From Candidatus Gastranaerophilales bacterium (lineage in GTDB: Bacteria > Cyanobacteriota > Vampirovibrionia > Gastranaerophilales > Gastranaerophilaceae): 44,639 bases of DNA. Position numbers and translations under genes: made by a program. Positions 36,001 through 43,723 of this stretch are shown here, piece by piece (positions within the stretch are counted from its first letter, which is position 1; each line of letters begins with the position of its first letter). Location: NCBI GenBank assembly GCA_944323945.1, contig CALUUL010000009.1, positions 1 through 44,639 on the forward strand, written 5' to 3'. The notes beneath the pieces are model-generated. The model was given only the letters and a program-made list of their open reading frames with translations, was not told the DNA's origin and made no database searches.

Positions 36001-36223
36001 AGAGGCAATAACTAAAACTGGTGCTAATTATCAAACAAAATTATATTTTAATAAAATCAACAATTATCAAATATCAATTAGGTATCCTGTAGATGAAAAT
36101 GGTGATATAAGTATAAAAAAACAAAATGAGATTGCTGACAAATTCAAAAAAGTTGAATTTATAAAAAATAATATTTCAATGGAATTAGAAAAGATTTTAA
36201 ATGCAAATATTTCTTTTGAGTAA
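33071..36223 (+). CDS. single-chain restriction-modification enzyme (nuclease + N6-adenine methylase + specificity domains)
   Basis: This 1050-aa protein has three parts. (1) An N-terminal nuclease-like region has KVDGILV (near 50) and IEYKKP (near 66), the D...ExK arrangement of type I R-subunit N-domains. (2) An N6-adenine methylase has motif I DPACGVGKFL (near 338) and motif IV NPPY (near 445). (3) Two type I S-like target-recognition units are at about 688-860 (NVKISELFNIERGKGTYTK) and 866-1040 (YFDLNRGKRITKKEI). Layout fits type IIG/IIB-like enzymes that cut and modify as one polypeptide. The start ATG 33071 lacks a Shine-Dalgarno. It is the only clear gene of the tRNA-Ser element. Confidence 0.88.
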   Translation: MSEELLQRNLLDNPEKIGKWDFYNIGNTTVKALKEHGIIRNVDYGSLERKKVDGILVQRKNVIAIIEYKKPSEFKSLKQKDKAIKQELDVAKILKSKIYIVTDTKEAIWINPLTGNKIKSENKKDIIDLFDKNNDKLPDLIEKIINSINERNDCIKPKKMVNPKDLAKQIWQDVWSVSGATPENCLYTFVELFIFKYLSDLGILKGSYSFNTLMKSYETDTPEEVLENYAKIIRPKIKEYFPHSEIDKTTIINGTIFVSKDQKAVAGYSTVFKKVLKKFQDYGKLEHIDYDFKSQLFESFLKESISKKNWGQFFTPLKVVRAIVEMAKDEIKPNIQICDPACGVGKFLLEPIKSRLNEFYKTDKNGLNKSITICGFDKGFDKDEQKTIILAKANMLIYFSDLIKENPSLTKEFSKLFNESFILKTNSILGTLSEPVNDEYDLILTNPPYVTSGSSNLKEEIKKSGLSSEYKINAMGVEGLFMEWIIKSLKPGGKAFIVVPDGIFNRQNDKSLREYILQQCYLDAVISLPLNTFFTTPKKTYILAITKKNNISDIQETPVFSYLVSEIGESRDVYRFDIEQNDLTEAIELYSFFKGNKKNFEKINSDKRCKILPINFFSSNISNSWIIDKQWTEKEKIDLGIVEQKEKITLQDFSIMINDIGTTISSFTEEVNELSEKKNEIVKIKNVKISELFNIERGKGTYTKSYCNKHRGQYPVYSGNTFTEFAFINSYDYDGEYLSWAIDGLAGYIMHTNSKFSATNHRGVLIPKIENLNLNYIKIVAEPIFRANIKGRKGENGENEYTALPPFMVVDLEIPMPIDKKGNLDEKTQNDIVEKYTFIKEIKENVLKYKKEIAELEIEIDDNTCNYMEVLITNKKYFDLNRGKRITKKEIDKNKGNIPVYSSSKKEDSVLGYIDEQYLLKNNLILCQKPSILFNLDGSVGYCFLRKNKKYSYIDVVASLLPKDKKINMDYTLYKLREAITKTGANYQTKLYFNKINNYQISIRYPVDENGDISIKKQNEIADKFKKVEFIKNNISMELEKILNANISFE

Positions 36224-36650
36224 TATTTATTTGTAAACTTTTTTACCAAAAATATTGGATTTTCACTATTGGCAAAATGCAAGTTTGCCATATCATAATT
36301 GATACATAAACCGATTTTAAAAGTTTATTAATTGCACAGTATTGCCTTTCTATAAGGCATGGTTATAATGAGTAATGACATAAGTAAGTTATTTTGATAA
36401 TTTACTGCTAAATAGAGAATTAGGTATGATAATTTAACTTAGTATAGTTTGAATTTAATATGGCAAAAATTTAATCTATATCTGAATGGTTCTAATCTAA
36501 CACTCCATATAATGAGAAAAATCTTATACCAACTGTGAATTTATACAGATGGTGCAATCATTTTTGGTAATCTGTTTGTTTAGCAGGTTTCAGGGGTAGA
36601 AAATAATCAAACCCTGTGTTACAAGAAATCAAACCTTGTGTTCTTTTACA
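36224..36650. other. cargo region downstream of the R-M gene
   Basis: No gene recognised. It holds a dyad TGGCAAA (36270-36276) with TTTGCCA (36284-36290). A pair of direct repeats, AATCAAACCYTGTGTT (36605-36620 and 36627-36642, 22 bp apart, one mismatch), lies immediately left of the right 61-bp core copy. Such spaced repeats beside an attachment end resemble recombinase arm sites. That reading is an inference. Confidence 0.45.
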
Positions 36651-36711
36651 CAGAGGCTGAAATGGCGGAGGTGATGAGCCTTCGACATGAAACGCTGTAT
36701 AACGCGAACGA
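36651..36711. repeat. 61-bp direct repeat flanking the R-M cargo, right copy
   Basis: Second copy of the element's right half, leading through GCAAGA into the repeated tRNA-Ser 3' end. Substitutions versus the left copy are C/T, T/C and C/T. Confidence 0.92.
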
Positions 36712-36717
36712 GCAAGA

Positions 36718-36738
36718 GAATCCCTCTCTCTCCGTTTT
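36718..36738. repeat. 21-bp direct repeat, right copy (tRNA-Ser 3' end)
   Basis: Right boundary of the tRNA-Ser element, identical to the 3' end of the true tRNA gene. Followed by a T run. No tRNA 5' half is present, so it is not a functional tRNA. Confidence 0.88.
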
Positions 36739-36823
36739 TTTTTGAATACATAAAGAATATGATAGACTTTATTTATAAGAATATGTGTAGTTTTATACAA
36801 ACAAAATTCTACATCTAAATATA

Positions 36824-37132
36824 TTAGTGCGTATGTTTTGGTCTTAATAACAACATTTTTGTGTCTTCTATAGCTTTTAGTCCATGTAAGATTCTGGCAG
36901 GCATGATTATCATTTCGCCTGATTTTAATCTATAGGTTTTTTCACCCACTGTTATATCTGCTGTGCCTTCAATTATTTGTGCAACTTCATCTCTTTCATC
37001 ACAATGAAGACTCCTTTCATTTCCTTTTTTGAAGGAAATTAGTGTCAATGAACTTTGTTCATTGTCAAATACTGTTTTCTTATTTATTGAATCTAAATAT
37101 TCTATATTGTGTAAATTTATAATTTTTGACAT
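36824..37132 (-). CDS. small cupin-domain protein
   Basis: This 102-aa single-domain beta-barrel protein has RSLHCDERDEVAQIIEGTAD (cupin motif 1, with metal-type His and Glu), then GEMIIMPARILHGLKA (motif 2 with His). AAGGTAAGA precedes the ATG. It is the last gene on the minus strand after the efflux pair, 27 bp from the MFS gene, so probably in that operon. Function unknown; a ligand-binding or small-enzyme role is typical. Confidence 0.85.
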   Translation of the reverse strand: MSKIINLHNIEYLDSINKKTVFDNEQSSLTLISFKKGNERSLHCDERDEVAQIIEGTADITVGEKTYRLKSGEMIIMPARILHGLKAIEDTKMLLLRPKHTH

Positions 37133-37159
37133 TCTTACCTTTTTCTTAATATTATATAT

Positions 37160-38710
37160 CTATTTTACAGAAGTTTTTTCTTCTTTTTTATTTTTTAATA
37201 AAAATACACAAGGTATAAGTAAGAATGCCGGCAATGCAAATATTGCAAATACGTCTACGAATGACATTAATTTTGATTGAACTAAAAGTTGTTTGTATAG
37301 AACTGTATTCGCTTTAATATTAGCTATATTATCTGCAGAATAGTGCAAGAATTTTGAAGTTAACATAGAAATTTTATAAAGAAAAACATTATTAAATTGC
37401 GTTAAATTATCGACTAAATATACTTGATGTGCTTGAGAAAGTCTTGCTATTAATGTGTTTGTCATAGAAATTGTAATTGCAGTTGTTACACATTTGCTTA
37501 AACTGTGCATACCAGCAGCAGATGAAAGTGAACTTTTGGGCAGAGTTGAAAGTGCCATTGCAGAAACAGGTATAAATGCCATAATGAGACCAAAACCAAA
37601 AATAATATTTGGCAATATTGTGCAAGAAAAAGAATATTCAAGACTTATATTGGTCATCATAAGTGTTGAAATTCCTAAAAATAGAAAGCCTGAGCCAATA
37701 AGAACTCTGCTATCTAATAATGTAGTAAGTTTTGGAACAATTAAAATTGCGACAAAGCAAGCAAAAGATCTTGCTATCATTGAAGCACCGCCCAGCTGAG
37801 CAGTATATCCCATTAAACTTTGTAAAAACATTGGTAGTGCAACAAGTGTTGCATATGCTATTATATTCAAGAAGGAAGCAAGAATTGTTCCTATTGTAAA
37901 ATTTAAATTTGTAAATGCTCTTATATTAGTAATTGGGTTTTTGTTTTCAAGTTCCCAAACAATAAAAAACATAAATGCACATAATGAAAATCCTGATAAC
38001 CAGCATATCCATCTTGCATCAAACCAACCGTATTGCTGACCTTTATCAAGTACAACTTGCATTGAAAACAACCATAATACAATTGATATAATTCCTACAA
38101 TATCAGGATTTTTAACTTTTACTCTTGCCGGATTATTCATAATATTACAATGTATTAAAACAACGGAAAATATACTAATTGGAATATTTATTATAAATAA
38201 TGCCTGCCAACAGAAATTATCAACCAAATAACCTCCAATAGCAGGTCCCATAATTGCAGAGACCATAACAGCAATTGAAAATATCCCCATTGCTATTCCG
38301 TGCTTTTCTTTTGGATATACTTGAAGTAATATTGACTGGGATAAAGGCATGAAAGGACCACCACCTATACCTTGTATTATCCTTCCAAATATCAATGTAT
38401 TAAGGTTTGTTGCCATTAGACATATTAATGAGCCAATACCGAAAATAATTGTAATTAATTTTAAGAAGTTTCTTCTTCCAAAGTAATTTTCCAACCAGCC
38501 TGATATCGGTAACATTATTGCGTGAGTAATCATATAGCTTGTAACAACCCAGTTTACCTCATCTCTTGTTGAACCGAATGCACCAGCCATGTGTCCAACA
38601 CCTACAGTTACTGTGGATGTTCCCAATATTGATGCTATTGTTGGAATCATTATTGTAAAGGCTACTAGCCAAATAGGGATTTTTAATCTTTGTTCAATTG
38701 TTCTTATCAT
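37160..38710 (-). CDS. DHA2-family MFS drug efflux pump (EmrB-like)
   Basis: This 516-aa inner-membrane pump has about 14 helices. The family blocks are WVVTSYMITHAIMLPISGWL (motif D/A region), GRIIQGIGGGPFMPLSQ and GPAIGGYLVDNFCWQALFII (motif C). It overlaps the start of the preceding HlyD-type gene by 4 bp, so the two are translationally coupled and form an EmrAB-type inner-membrane and periplasmic pair. Proton-driven export of hydrophobic toxic compounds is the family role. The actual substrate is not shown. Confidence 0.92.
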   Translation of the reverse strand: MIRTIEQRLKIPIWLVAFTIMIPTIASILGTSTVTVGVGHMAGAFGSTRDEVNWVVTSYMITHAIMLPISGWLENYFGRRNFLKLITIIFGIGSLICLMATNLNTLIFGRIIQGIGGGPFMPLSQSILLQVYPKEKHGIAMGIFSIAVMVSAIMGPAIGGYLVDNFCWQALFIINIPISIFSVVLIHCNIMNNPARVKVKNPDIVGIISIVLWLFSMQVVLDKGQQYGWFDARWICWLSGFSLCAFMFFIVWELENKNPITNIRAFTNLNFTIGTILASFLNIIAYATLVALPMFLQSLMGYTAQLGGASMIARSFACFVAILIVPKLTTLLDSRVLIGSGFLFLGISTLMMTNISLEYSFSCTILPNIIFGFGLIMAFIPVSAMALSTLPKSSLSSAAGMHSLSKCVTTAITISMTNTLIARLSQAHQVYLVDNLTQFNNVFLYKISMLTSKFLHYSADNIANIKANTVLYKQLLVQSKLMSFVDVFAIFALPAFLLIPCVFLLKNKKEEKTSVK

Positions 38711-39816
38711 TTTATTTTTACCTTTGGAACAACACTCATTCCAGGTATAATATTGTATTCTGAGTAATCTTGTGTAAATGTTATTTTTACTGGAATTCTT
38801 TGAACAATTTTTATATAGCTGCCTACAGCATTTTCAGGTGGAAATAAGCTTGCTTTTGCTCCTGATGCTCTTTGTATACTATCAACTTGAGCCTTAAATT
38901 TCTTACCGCCAAATGTATCTATTTTTACAATAACCTCTTGTCCTTTTTTCATTTTTCCGACTTGAGTTTCTTTGAAATTAGCAACAATCCACACTTCAGG
39001 AGATACAACCGTTAAAATTGGTTGTCCTATTTTTACGTAATTACCTATTTCAACGTTTCTAGAAGAGATTGTTCCATCTTGCGGTGCATAAATTTTTGTA
39101 TATGATAAGTTCAATTTTGCGAGTTCTAATTGTGCTTCTAATTTTTCTATATTAGCTAACGAAGCATCATTTTTAGCTTTTGCTGATTTTAAAGCAGAGT
39201 TCATACTTTTTTGTTTTTCAACGGCTTCATTATAGTTTGAATTTGCAACTTCTAACTGAGTCTTACTTGAATCATATTCTTGTTTTGTGCAAATTCCTTC
39301 TTTGTTTAAAGCATCATATCTTCTGTAATCTTTTTTAGCAAAATTTAATTTAGATTTTGCCGAGTCAAGATTTTCACTTGATTGTGCTAACATAGCTTCG
39401 GTTTTTTCTGTTTCACTTCCTGCTACATTAGAATTAGCAATTGCTTCAGATAGTTCTGCTTCAATTCTTCTTACTTCTGCTTCATAATCTTTTGGATCAA
39501 TTTCTGCAATTAATTGATCCTTTTTTACAAAATCATTATCATTTACATATAATTTTATTATATGACCGGAGGCCTTTGGTGCGACTGATATTAGTCTTCC
39601 TTCAACAAAAGCATCATCTGTTGATTGATAATAAAGAGAATGTATTATAGCTACGATTCCCAATATCAAGAATAATACTGCTGTTATAGCCGGAACTATA
39701 ACTCTTTTCTTTTGATATGATTTTCTGTTTTTTTTCTTTCTTGCTTTTCTTTCATTTAAAAAGTGATTAACCCTTTTTACTTCTTCAGGGGAGTGTTCTT
39801 TCTTTTTCTTTTTCAT
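38707..39816 (-). CDS. HlyD/EmrA-type membrane fusion protein
   Basis: This 369-aa periplasmic adaptor starts with a very Lys-rich cytosolic tail of about 32 residues. One membrane helix (about 34-60) follows, then YYQSTDDAFVEGRLISVAPK (first lipoyl half), a long alpha-hairpin (about 115-230) and LSYTKIYAPQDGTISSRNVE (second lipoyl half), with a beta-barrel region near the end. It links the DHA2 pump to an outer-membrane channel, probably the divergent TolC/NodT gene 77 bp away. Confidence 0.92.
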   Translation of the reverse strand: MKKKKKEHSPEEVKRVNHFLNERKARKKKNRKSYQKKRVIVPAITAVLFLILGIVAIIHSLYYQSTDDAFVEGRLISVAPKASGHIIKLYVNDNDFVKKDQLIAEIDPKDYEAEVRRIEAELSEAIANSNVAGSETEKTEAMLAQSSENLDSAKSKLNFAKKDYRRYDALNKEGICTKQEYDSSKTQLEVANSNYNEAVEKQKSMNSALKSAKAKNDASLANIEKLEAQLELAKLNLSYTKIYAPQDGTISSRNVEIGNYVKIGQPILTVVSPEVWIVANFKETQVGKMKKGQEVIVKIDTFGGKKFKAQVDSIQRASGAKASLFPPENAVGSYIKIVQRIPVKITFTQDYSEYNIIPGMSVVPKVKIK

Positions 39817-39893
39817 TTTTTTAATGCCTATTGTTATGTGTAAATATTTTTATGTTATTATAATATCACAAAAAAATATTAGAGATAGAAAAC

Positions 39894-41282
39894 ATGAAAA
39901 GATTAATTATTATTACACTGTCGATTCTTGCATTGTTATTTGTTTATAATAGTTGCGATGCAAAGAAGAATGAAAAAGAAATAAATACTTTTGAGTATAT
40001 GAACATGCCATTTTGGCAAAAATGCAATGATGAGATATTGGTTAATCATTTAGAAGAGTTATATAAAAATAACTTTGACCTTAAGATTGCTGCTTATCAA
40101 ATAGAAGAAAGTAATAGAATTGTTAAAATAGCCTTATCACAGGAATTGCCTCATATTGCATTCGATGGTTATGTTGGTAGAACTCTTACATCATCAGATG
40201 AGCGTTTTGGAGATTTAGTTATCCCAGATTATTCCCAATACAGATATCTTTTACCATTAACTTTAAGTTATGAAGTAGATTTATGGGGGAAGAACAGATT
40301 AAGAACAAAGAGTATGCAAAAAGAACTTGAAATTCGTAAACAAGAACAAAAAAGTTTATATATTTCACTTTCATCAAATTTTGCTATTAATTATTATAAT
40401 CTTATTAAAACTGATGAAATGCTTAGATTACAAGAGGAAGAAATTAAACTCCAAGAAAAAATATGTGAGTTAATGCAAAAAAGATTTGATTTCGGATTAT
40501 CTGATAAAAATGAACTTTTAAAAGAACAAAAAGCATTAACAGTTCTTATCGAAGGAAAAAATAAACTGCTTGAAAGAAGAGATGTTTTAATTAATCAATT
40601 GAACGTATTTTTAGGTGATAGAAGTTTCAGAGATTTGGAAAGAAGTTCTTTTGATTCTGTTAAAACAAATCTTCCAATTCCTGAAAGTATAGATTTTAGT
40701 ATTACAGAAAATAGACCTGATGTTGTTGCTTCTCGTTTTGGACTTGAAAAAGCAGGGTATGATGTAAAAATCTCTAAAAGAAATATTCTGCCAAGTTTTG
40801 TTATAACAGGTAATTTAGGATATAATGCATATAGTCTTGGAAAATTGTTCGGTACAAATACAGGCCTTGCTAATATTGGTGTTATTCCCTTTCTTGATAT
40901 ATTTGATGGCGGAAGAAAAATAAACGCAATGAAGTTAATGAAAAGCAGATATAATAAGCGTTTTGAAGAATATAATAAAAGGCTTCTTACTTCTGCTCAA
41001 GAAATTAATGATGCTTTATATTCTGCGAAAATAGCTAAAAAGAATCATGATACAGTATCTGATCGTTTGAAACTTCAGGAAAATGATTCTTATTTAGTTT
41101 CAAGAAAAGAAGAAATCGGTACTGCAAATATAATTGATAGTTTAGTTAAACAAGAAGAATTACTTTTAGTAAGACAACAAAATGTTTCTTCTAAAGTTAA
41201 TGAAATTATTGCATCTATTAATTTGTATAAAGCAACCGGTGGTGTTGATGTATTTAGCGCTTCTAATAACAATGATTTGTAA
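39894..41282 (+). CDS. TolC/NodT-type outer-membrane efflux lipoprotein
   Basis: This 462-aa outer-membrane channel protein has an N-terminal signal segment (ILALLFVYNSC) that may end in a lipobox Cys near residue 21, although Y-N-S-C is a weak match. Two repeats of the efflux-protein fold follow (LTLSYEVDLWGKNR, later GVIPFLDIFDGGRKINAM). The length and the LWG/FDGG motifs fit the NodT subgroup. Divergent from the HlyD-DHA2 pair, it completes a tripartite pump. The start lacks a strong ribosome site; TATAAT lies about 35 nt upstream. Confidence 0.9.
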   Translation: MKRLIIITLSILALLFVYNSCDAKKNEKEINTFEYMNMPFWQKCNDEILVNHLEELYKNNFDLKIAAYQIEESNRIVKIALSQELPHIAFDGYVGRTLTSSDERFGDLVIPDYSQYRYLLPLTLSYEVDLWGKNRLRTKSMQKELEIRKQEQKSLYISLSSNFAINYYNLIKTDEMLRLQEEEIKLQEKICELMQKRFDFGLSDKNELLKEQKALTVLIEGKNKLLERRDVLINQLNVFLGDRSFRDLERSSFDSVKTNLPIPESIDFSITENRPDVVASRFGLEKAGYDVKISKRNILPSFVITGNLGYNAYSLGKLFGTNTGLANIGVIPFLDIFDGGRKINAMKLMKSRYNKRFEEYNKRLLTSAQEINDALYSAKIAKKNHDTVSDRLKLQENDSYLVSRKEEIGTANIIDSLVKQEELLLVRQQNVSSKVNEIIASINLYKATGGVDVFSASNNNDL

Positions 41283-41307
41283 AATAAGATGATTTTAAAT
41301 TAAAATA

Positions 41308-41344
41308 AAAAAGCCATAATTGTAAAAAAACATTATGGCTTTTT
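41308..41344. terminator. bidirectional terminator between the efflux and carbonic anhydrase genes
   Basis: Perfect 13-bp arms AAAAAGCCATAAT (41308-41320) and ATTATGGCTTTTT (41332-41344), loop of 11 nt. Confidence 0.9.
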
Positions 41345-41351
41345 AATATGT

Positions 41352-42017
41352 TTATTTTAAGAAATCAACTTTTCCTGTATCTAAATGATAATAAGCAGGA
41401 ACTATTTTTACGTTATTTTTTTTCATATATTGAACAAGTTCATTATCTTGTGATAATAGTTCATTAATATCTTGCATAACGTGTGCTTTTACAACATTAT
41501 CGGAATTTATTTCTTTACCTTGTTTTTTACAATCTTCAATTGCAGGTTGAATAGAATCTTCTAATGCTTTTATATATTTTGTTTCTGAAACACCTGATAG
41601 CGTAGCTGCAATAGCACCGCAATCTTGATGTCCCATAATAACAATGAGTTTTACACCGCAGTGCATAACTGCATATTCTATACTTCCAATAACGTGTTCA
41701 TTTAATACATTACCTGCGTTTCTTATTTCAAAAATATCGCCTAAACCTTGATCAAAAATCAGTTCGGGTGGTACTCTTGAATCAGAACAAGAAAGTATTA
41801 CTACAAAAGGATGCTGTCCTTTTAACATTTCCTTTCTTCTTTTTTTATCAGAATCAGGATGTTGTTCTTTTAATTCTACAAATCTTTCATTCCCTTTTAT
41901 TAATTTTTCCAGTGCTTCATCTGCAGTGATATTTTCTGTATTATGGTTCGCAAAGCAGATATTTGCATTCATTAATAGGGTAAATGAAAGTATAAGAGAA
42001 AATATCAGTTTTTTCAT
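41352..42017 (-). CDS. periplasmic beta-class carbonic anhydrase
   Basis: Interconverts CO2 and bicarbonate. The start is ATG 42017 (221 aa), preceded by GAGGTAGAA; the longer frame from 42041 is rejected. A signal peptide spans about residues 1-24 (KKLIFSLILSFTLLMNANI then CFA). The zinc site of beta carbonic anhydrases is present: SCSDSRVPPE (Cys, Asp, Arg) and GHQDCGA (His, Cys). Export of a beta-class enzyme to the periplasm is less usual than a cytosolic location and suggests CO2 or pH handling at the envelope. Confidence 0.92.
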   Translation of the reverse strand: MKKLIFSLILSFTLLMNANICFANHNTENITADEALEKLIKGNERFVELKEQHPDSDKKRRKEMLKGQHPFVVILSCSDSRVPPELIFDQGLGDIFEIRNAGNVLNEHVIGSIEYAVMHCGVKLIVIMGHQDCGAIAATLSGVSETKYIKALEDSIQPAIEDCKKQGKEINSDNVVKAHVMQDINELLSQDNELVQYMKKNNVKIVPAYYHLDTGKVDFLK

Positions 42018-42135
42018 TTCTACCTCGCTAATCTGTAACATTATTAGTTTAACTCAAAAATGTCCAAAAACTTGAGATAATATTATTTTTTCGAATATAA
42101 TCTTCTTATCATATATTATATTAGGGGTTTTATTT

Positions 42136-42696
42136 ATGAGTGAAAAAGAAAAAATGATTAATGGTGAATACTATAATCCTGTAAAAGATGAACAGCTTAC
42201 AATGGATAGAATAAGGGTTAAAGATTTATGTTTTAAATATAATGCATTACCTTCTTCTATGGAAAAAGAAAGACTTGATTTAATAAAACAAATTTTTGGT
42301 AAAACCGGTGAAAAAATTACTGTTGAATCATCATTCTATTGTGATTACGGATATAATATTGAAGTTGGTGAAAATTTCTATATGAACCATAATTGTGTTA
42401 TTTTAGATTGTGCAAAAGTGAAGTTTGGTGATTATGTTTTTATTGGTCCTAATTGTAGTTTTTATACACCAATTCATCCTATGGATGCAAAGACTCGTAA
42501 TTCATATTTAGAAAAAGCGATGCCTATTACAGTAGGTAATAATGTTTGGTTTGGTGGAAGTGTTACTGTTTTGCCAGGTGTTACTATAGGTGATAATGCT
42601 GTTATTGGTGCTGGAAGTGTTGTTGTTAAAGATATTCCTGCTAATACTTTAGCGGTCGGTAATCCTTGTAAACCTATAAGAACAATTGATCAATAA
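42136..42696 (+). CDS. maa: maltose/galactoside O-acetyltransferase family protein
   Basis: This 186-aa acetyl-CoA-dependent sugar acetyltransferase opens with an N-terminal Maa domain (KMINGEYYNPVKDEQL). Left-handed beta-helix hexapeptide repeats follow from about residue 60, with the catalytic His in TPIHPMDAKTR. WFGGSVTVLPGVTIGDNAVI and GNPCKPIR are typical of the end. Cytoplasmic trimer. TAGGGG before the ATG may serve as the ribosome site. It is alone on its strand, next to a heptosyltransferase-like gene, so a link to surface sugars is possible. Confidence 0.88.
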   Translation: MSEKEKMINGEYYNPVKDEQLTMDRIRVKDLCFKYNALPSSMEKERLDLIKQIFGKTGEKITVESSFYCDYGYNIEVGENFYMNHNCVILDCAKVKFGDYVFIGPNCSFYTPIHPMDAKTRNSYLEKAMPITVGNNVWFGGSVTVLPGVTIGDNAVIGAGSVVVKDIPANTLAVGNPCKPIRTIDQ

Positions 42697-42719
42697 CTTA
42701 AAATTCTTTTGTTCATTTT

Positions 42720-43700
42720 TTATAAAGAAATTTGGTTTAAAATTGAATCAACGCTGATTTCTTCCATACAAGGAGCATATATTTTGTTTGTTCCTTTTAG
42801 GTATTTACATTTTCTTCGATTACAAGGTACACAGTCTTTTTTGGAAGCAATATTTATACCGTTAGAATAACATCCTGTTCTTTCGATAGGCATGGAGCCA
42901 TATAAACCAATTGATTTTACCCCTAGTGCTGTTGCAATATGTAAGGGACCTGAATCACCTGATATCATTAAATCTGCTTGAGAAATTATTCCGCAAGAAT
43001 CTTCAAGCTTTAGTTCACCTATATAGTTCACAGAGTTTTTGATTTTATTAAGAGGCTGAAGAAAATCTTTATCTTCTTTCGATCCATTTAGAATTATTGT
43101 CCCGTTATATTTATCTTGAAGTTTATTACCTAATTCAACCCATTTATCAATCGGGTAAGTTCTGCCTTGTCTTTTTGAAAAAATACCGCCTGCATTTATT
43201 ACAATAAAAGGTCTTTTATAATTTTCTAATTTTTTCTTTGCTTCATCAATAACCTTTTTCTCAAGATAAAGTTTTAAGTGCTCTGGTTTTTTTATATTTG
43301 GAAATGCTTTTAATCCTGTTTGCCAGAAATTGGTTACGGCATGAATATTAAAGTCTTTTTTATATACTAATTCTTCTTTTATGCCTGCTAAATGAACAAG
43401 AACTCTAATTTTTAAAGAAGGCTGAAGATTTATTACTAAATCATATTTTTCATTCTTTAGTAATTTTGCTATATCCATTGTGTATGAAGAAAATAGTTTG
43501 AATTTCGGATTTAAGTCAATAAATTTAGTAATATCAGGATTTTCCTTGAACATAAATTCCAGCATTTTATTAGATAAATAATGAATTTCTGTTTCGGGAC
43601 TAATTTCTTTTATCGATTGAACTAAAGCAGATGTATGAACTACATCACCAATAGCACCTGTTCTGATTATTAGAATTTTTTTATAAAAGTTTGGACTCAT
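42720..43700 (-). CDS. glycosyltransferase family 9 (heptosyltransferase-like)
   Basis: A 326-aa GT-B fold enzyme of lipopolysaccharide or other glycan synthesis. It has an N-terminal KILIIRTGAIGDVVHTSALV, VINLQPSLKIR, and the donor-binding block MISGDSGPLHIATALG with a GLYG-type follow-up. A C-terminal Cys cluster (DCVPCNRRKC) is common in this family. It is adjacent to the M48 gene on the same strand with a gap of 23 bp. Acceptor and sugar cannot be named. Confidence 0.9.
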   Translation of the reverse strand: MSPNFYKKILIIRTGAIGDVVHTSALVQSIKEISPETEIHYLSNKMLEFMFKENPDITKFIDLNPKFKLFSSYTMDIAKLLKNEKYDLVINLQPSLKIRVLVHLAGIKEELVYKKDFNIHAVTNFWQTGLKAFPNIKKPEHLKLYLEKKVIDEAKKKLENYKRPFIVINAGGIFSKRQGRTYPIDKWVELGNKLQDKYNGTIILNGSKEDKDFLQPLNKIKNSVNYIGELKLEDSCGIISQADLMISGDSGPLHIATALGVKSIGLYGSMPIERTGCYSNGINIASKKDCVPCNRRKCKYLKGTNKIYAPCMEEISVDSILNQISL

Positions 43701-43723
43701 ATATTTATATTAACATAATAATT

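Larger units (their letters stand above)
32599..36718. mobile_element. tRNA-associated element, copy B, carrying a restriction-modification gene
   Basis: Left core 32599-32715 has the same order of parts as copy A: AGGGATGAGAACCCT hairpin, ACAAAA/TTTTGT hairpin, the identical 31-bp stretch (32636-32666), then ATGGC with GCCGT around GGAGGC-GATGA-GCCTTC. The right end (36651-36718) repeats the last 61 bp of the core and leads into the copied tRNA-Ser 3' end. Between them is about 3.9 kb with one large gene. No integrase, transposase or toxin gene is seen inside, so movement would need enzymes supplied elsewhere. Confidence 0.7.

Noticed and set aside
36718..36738. Second tRNA-Ser gene
   Set aside because: Only the T-stem 3' strand and acceptor 3' strand are present. 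No D-arm, anticodon or 5' acceptor strand.
36558..36800. Minus-strand frame of 80 codons over the right end of the tRNA-Ser element
   Set aside because: It runs through the repeat core and the copied tRNA end, with no ribosome site or family likeness.
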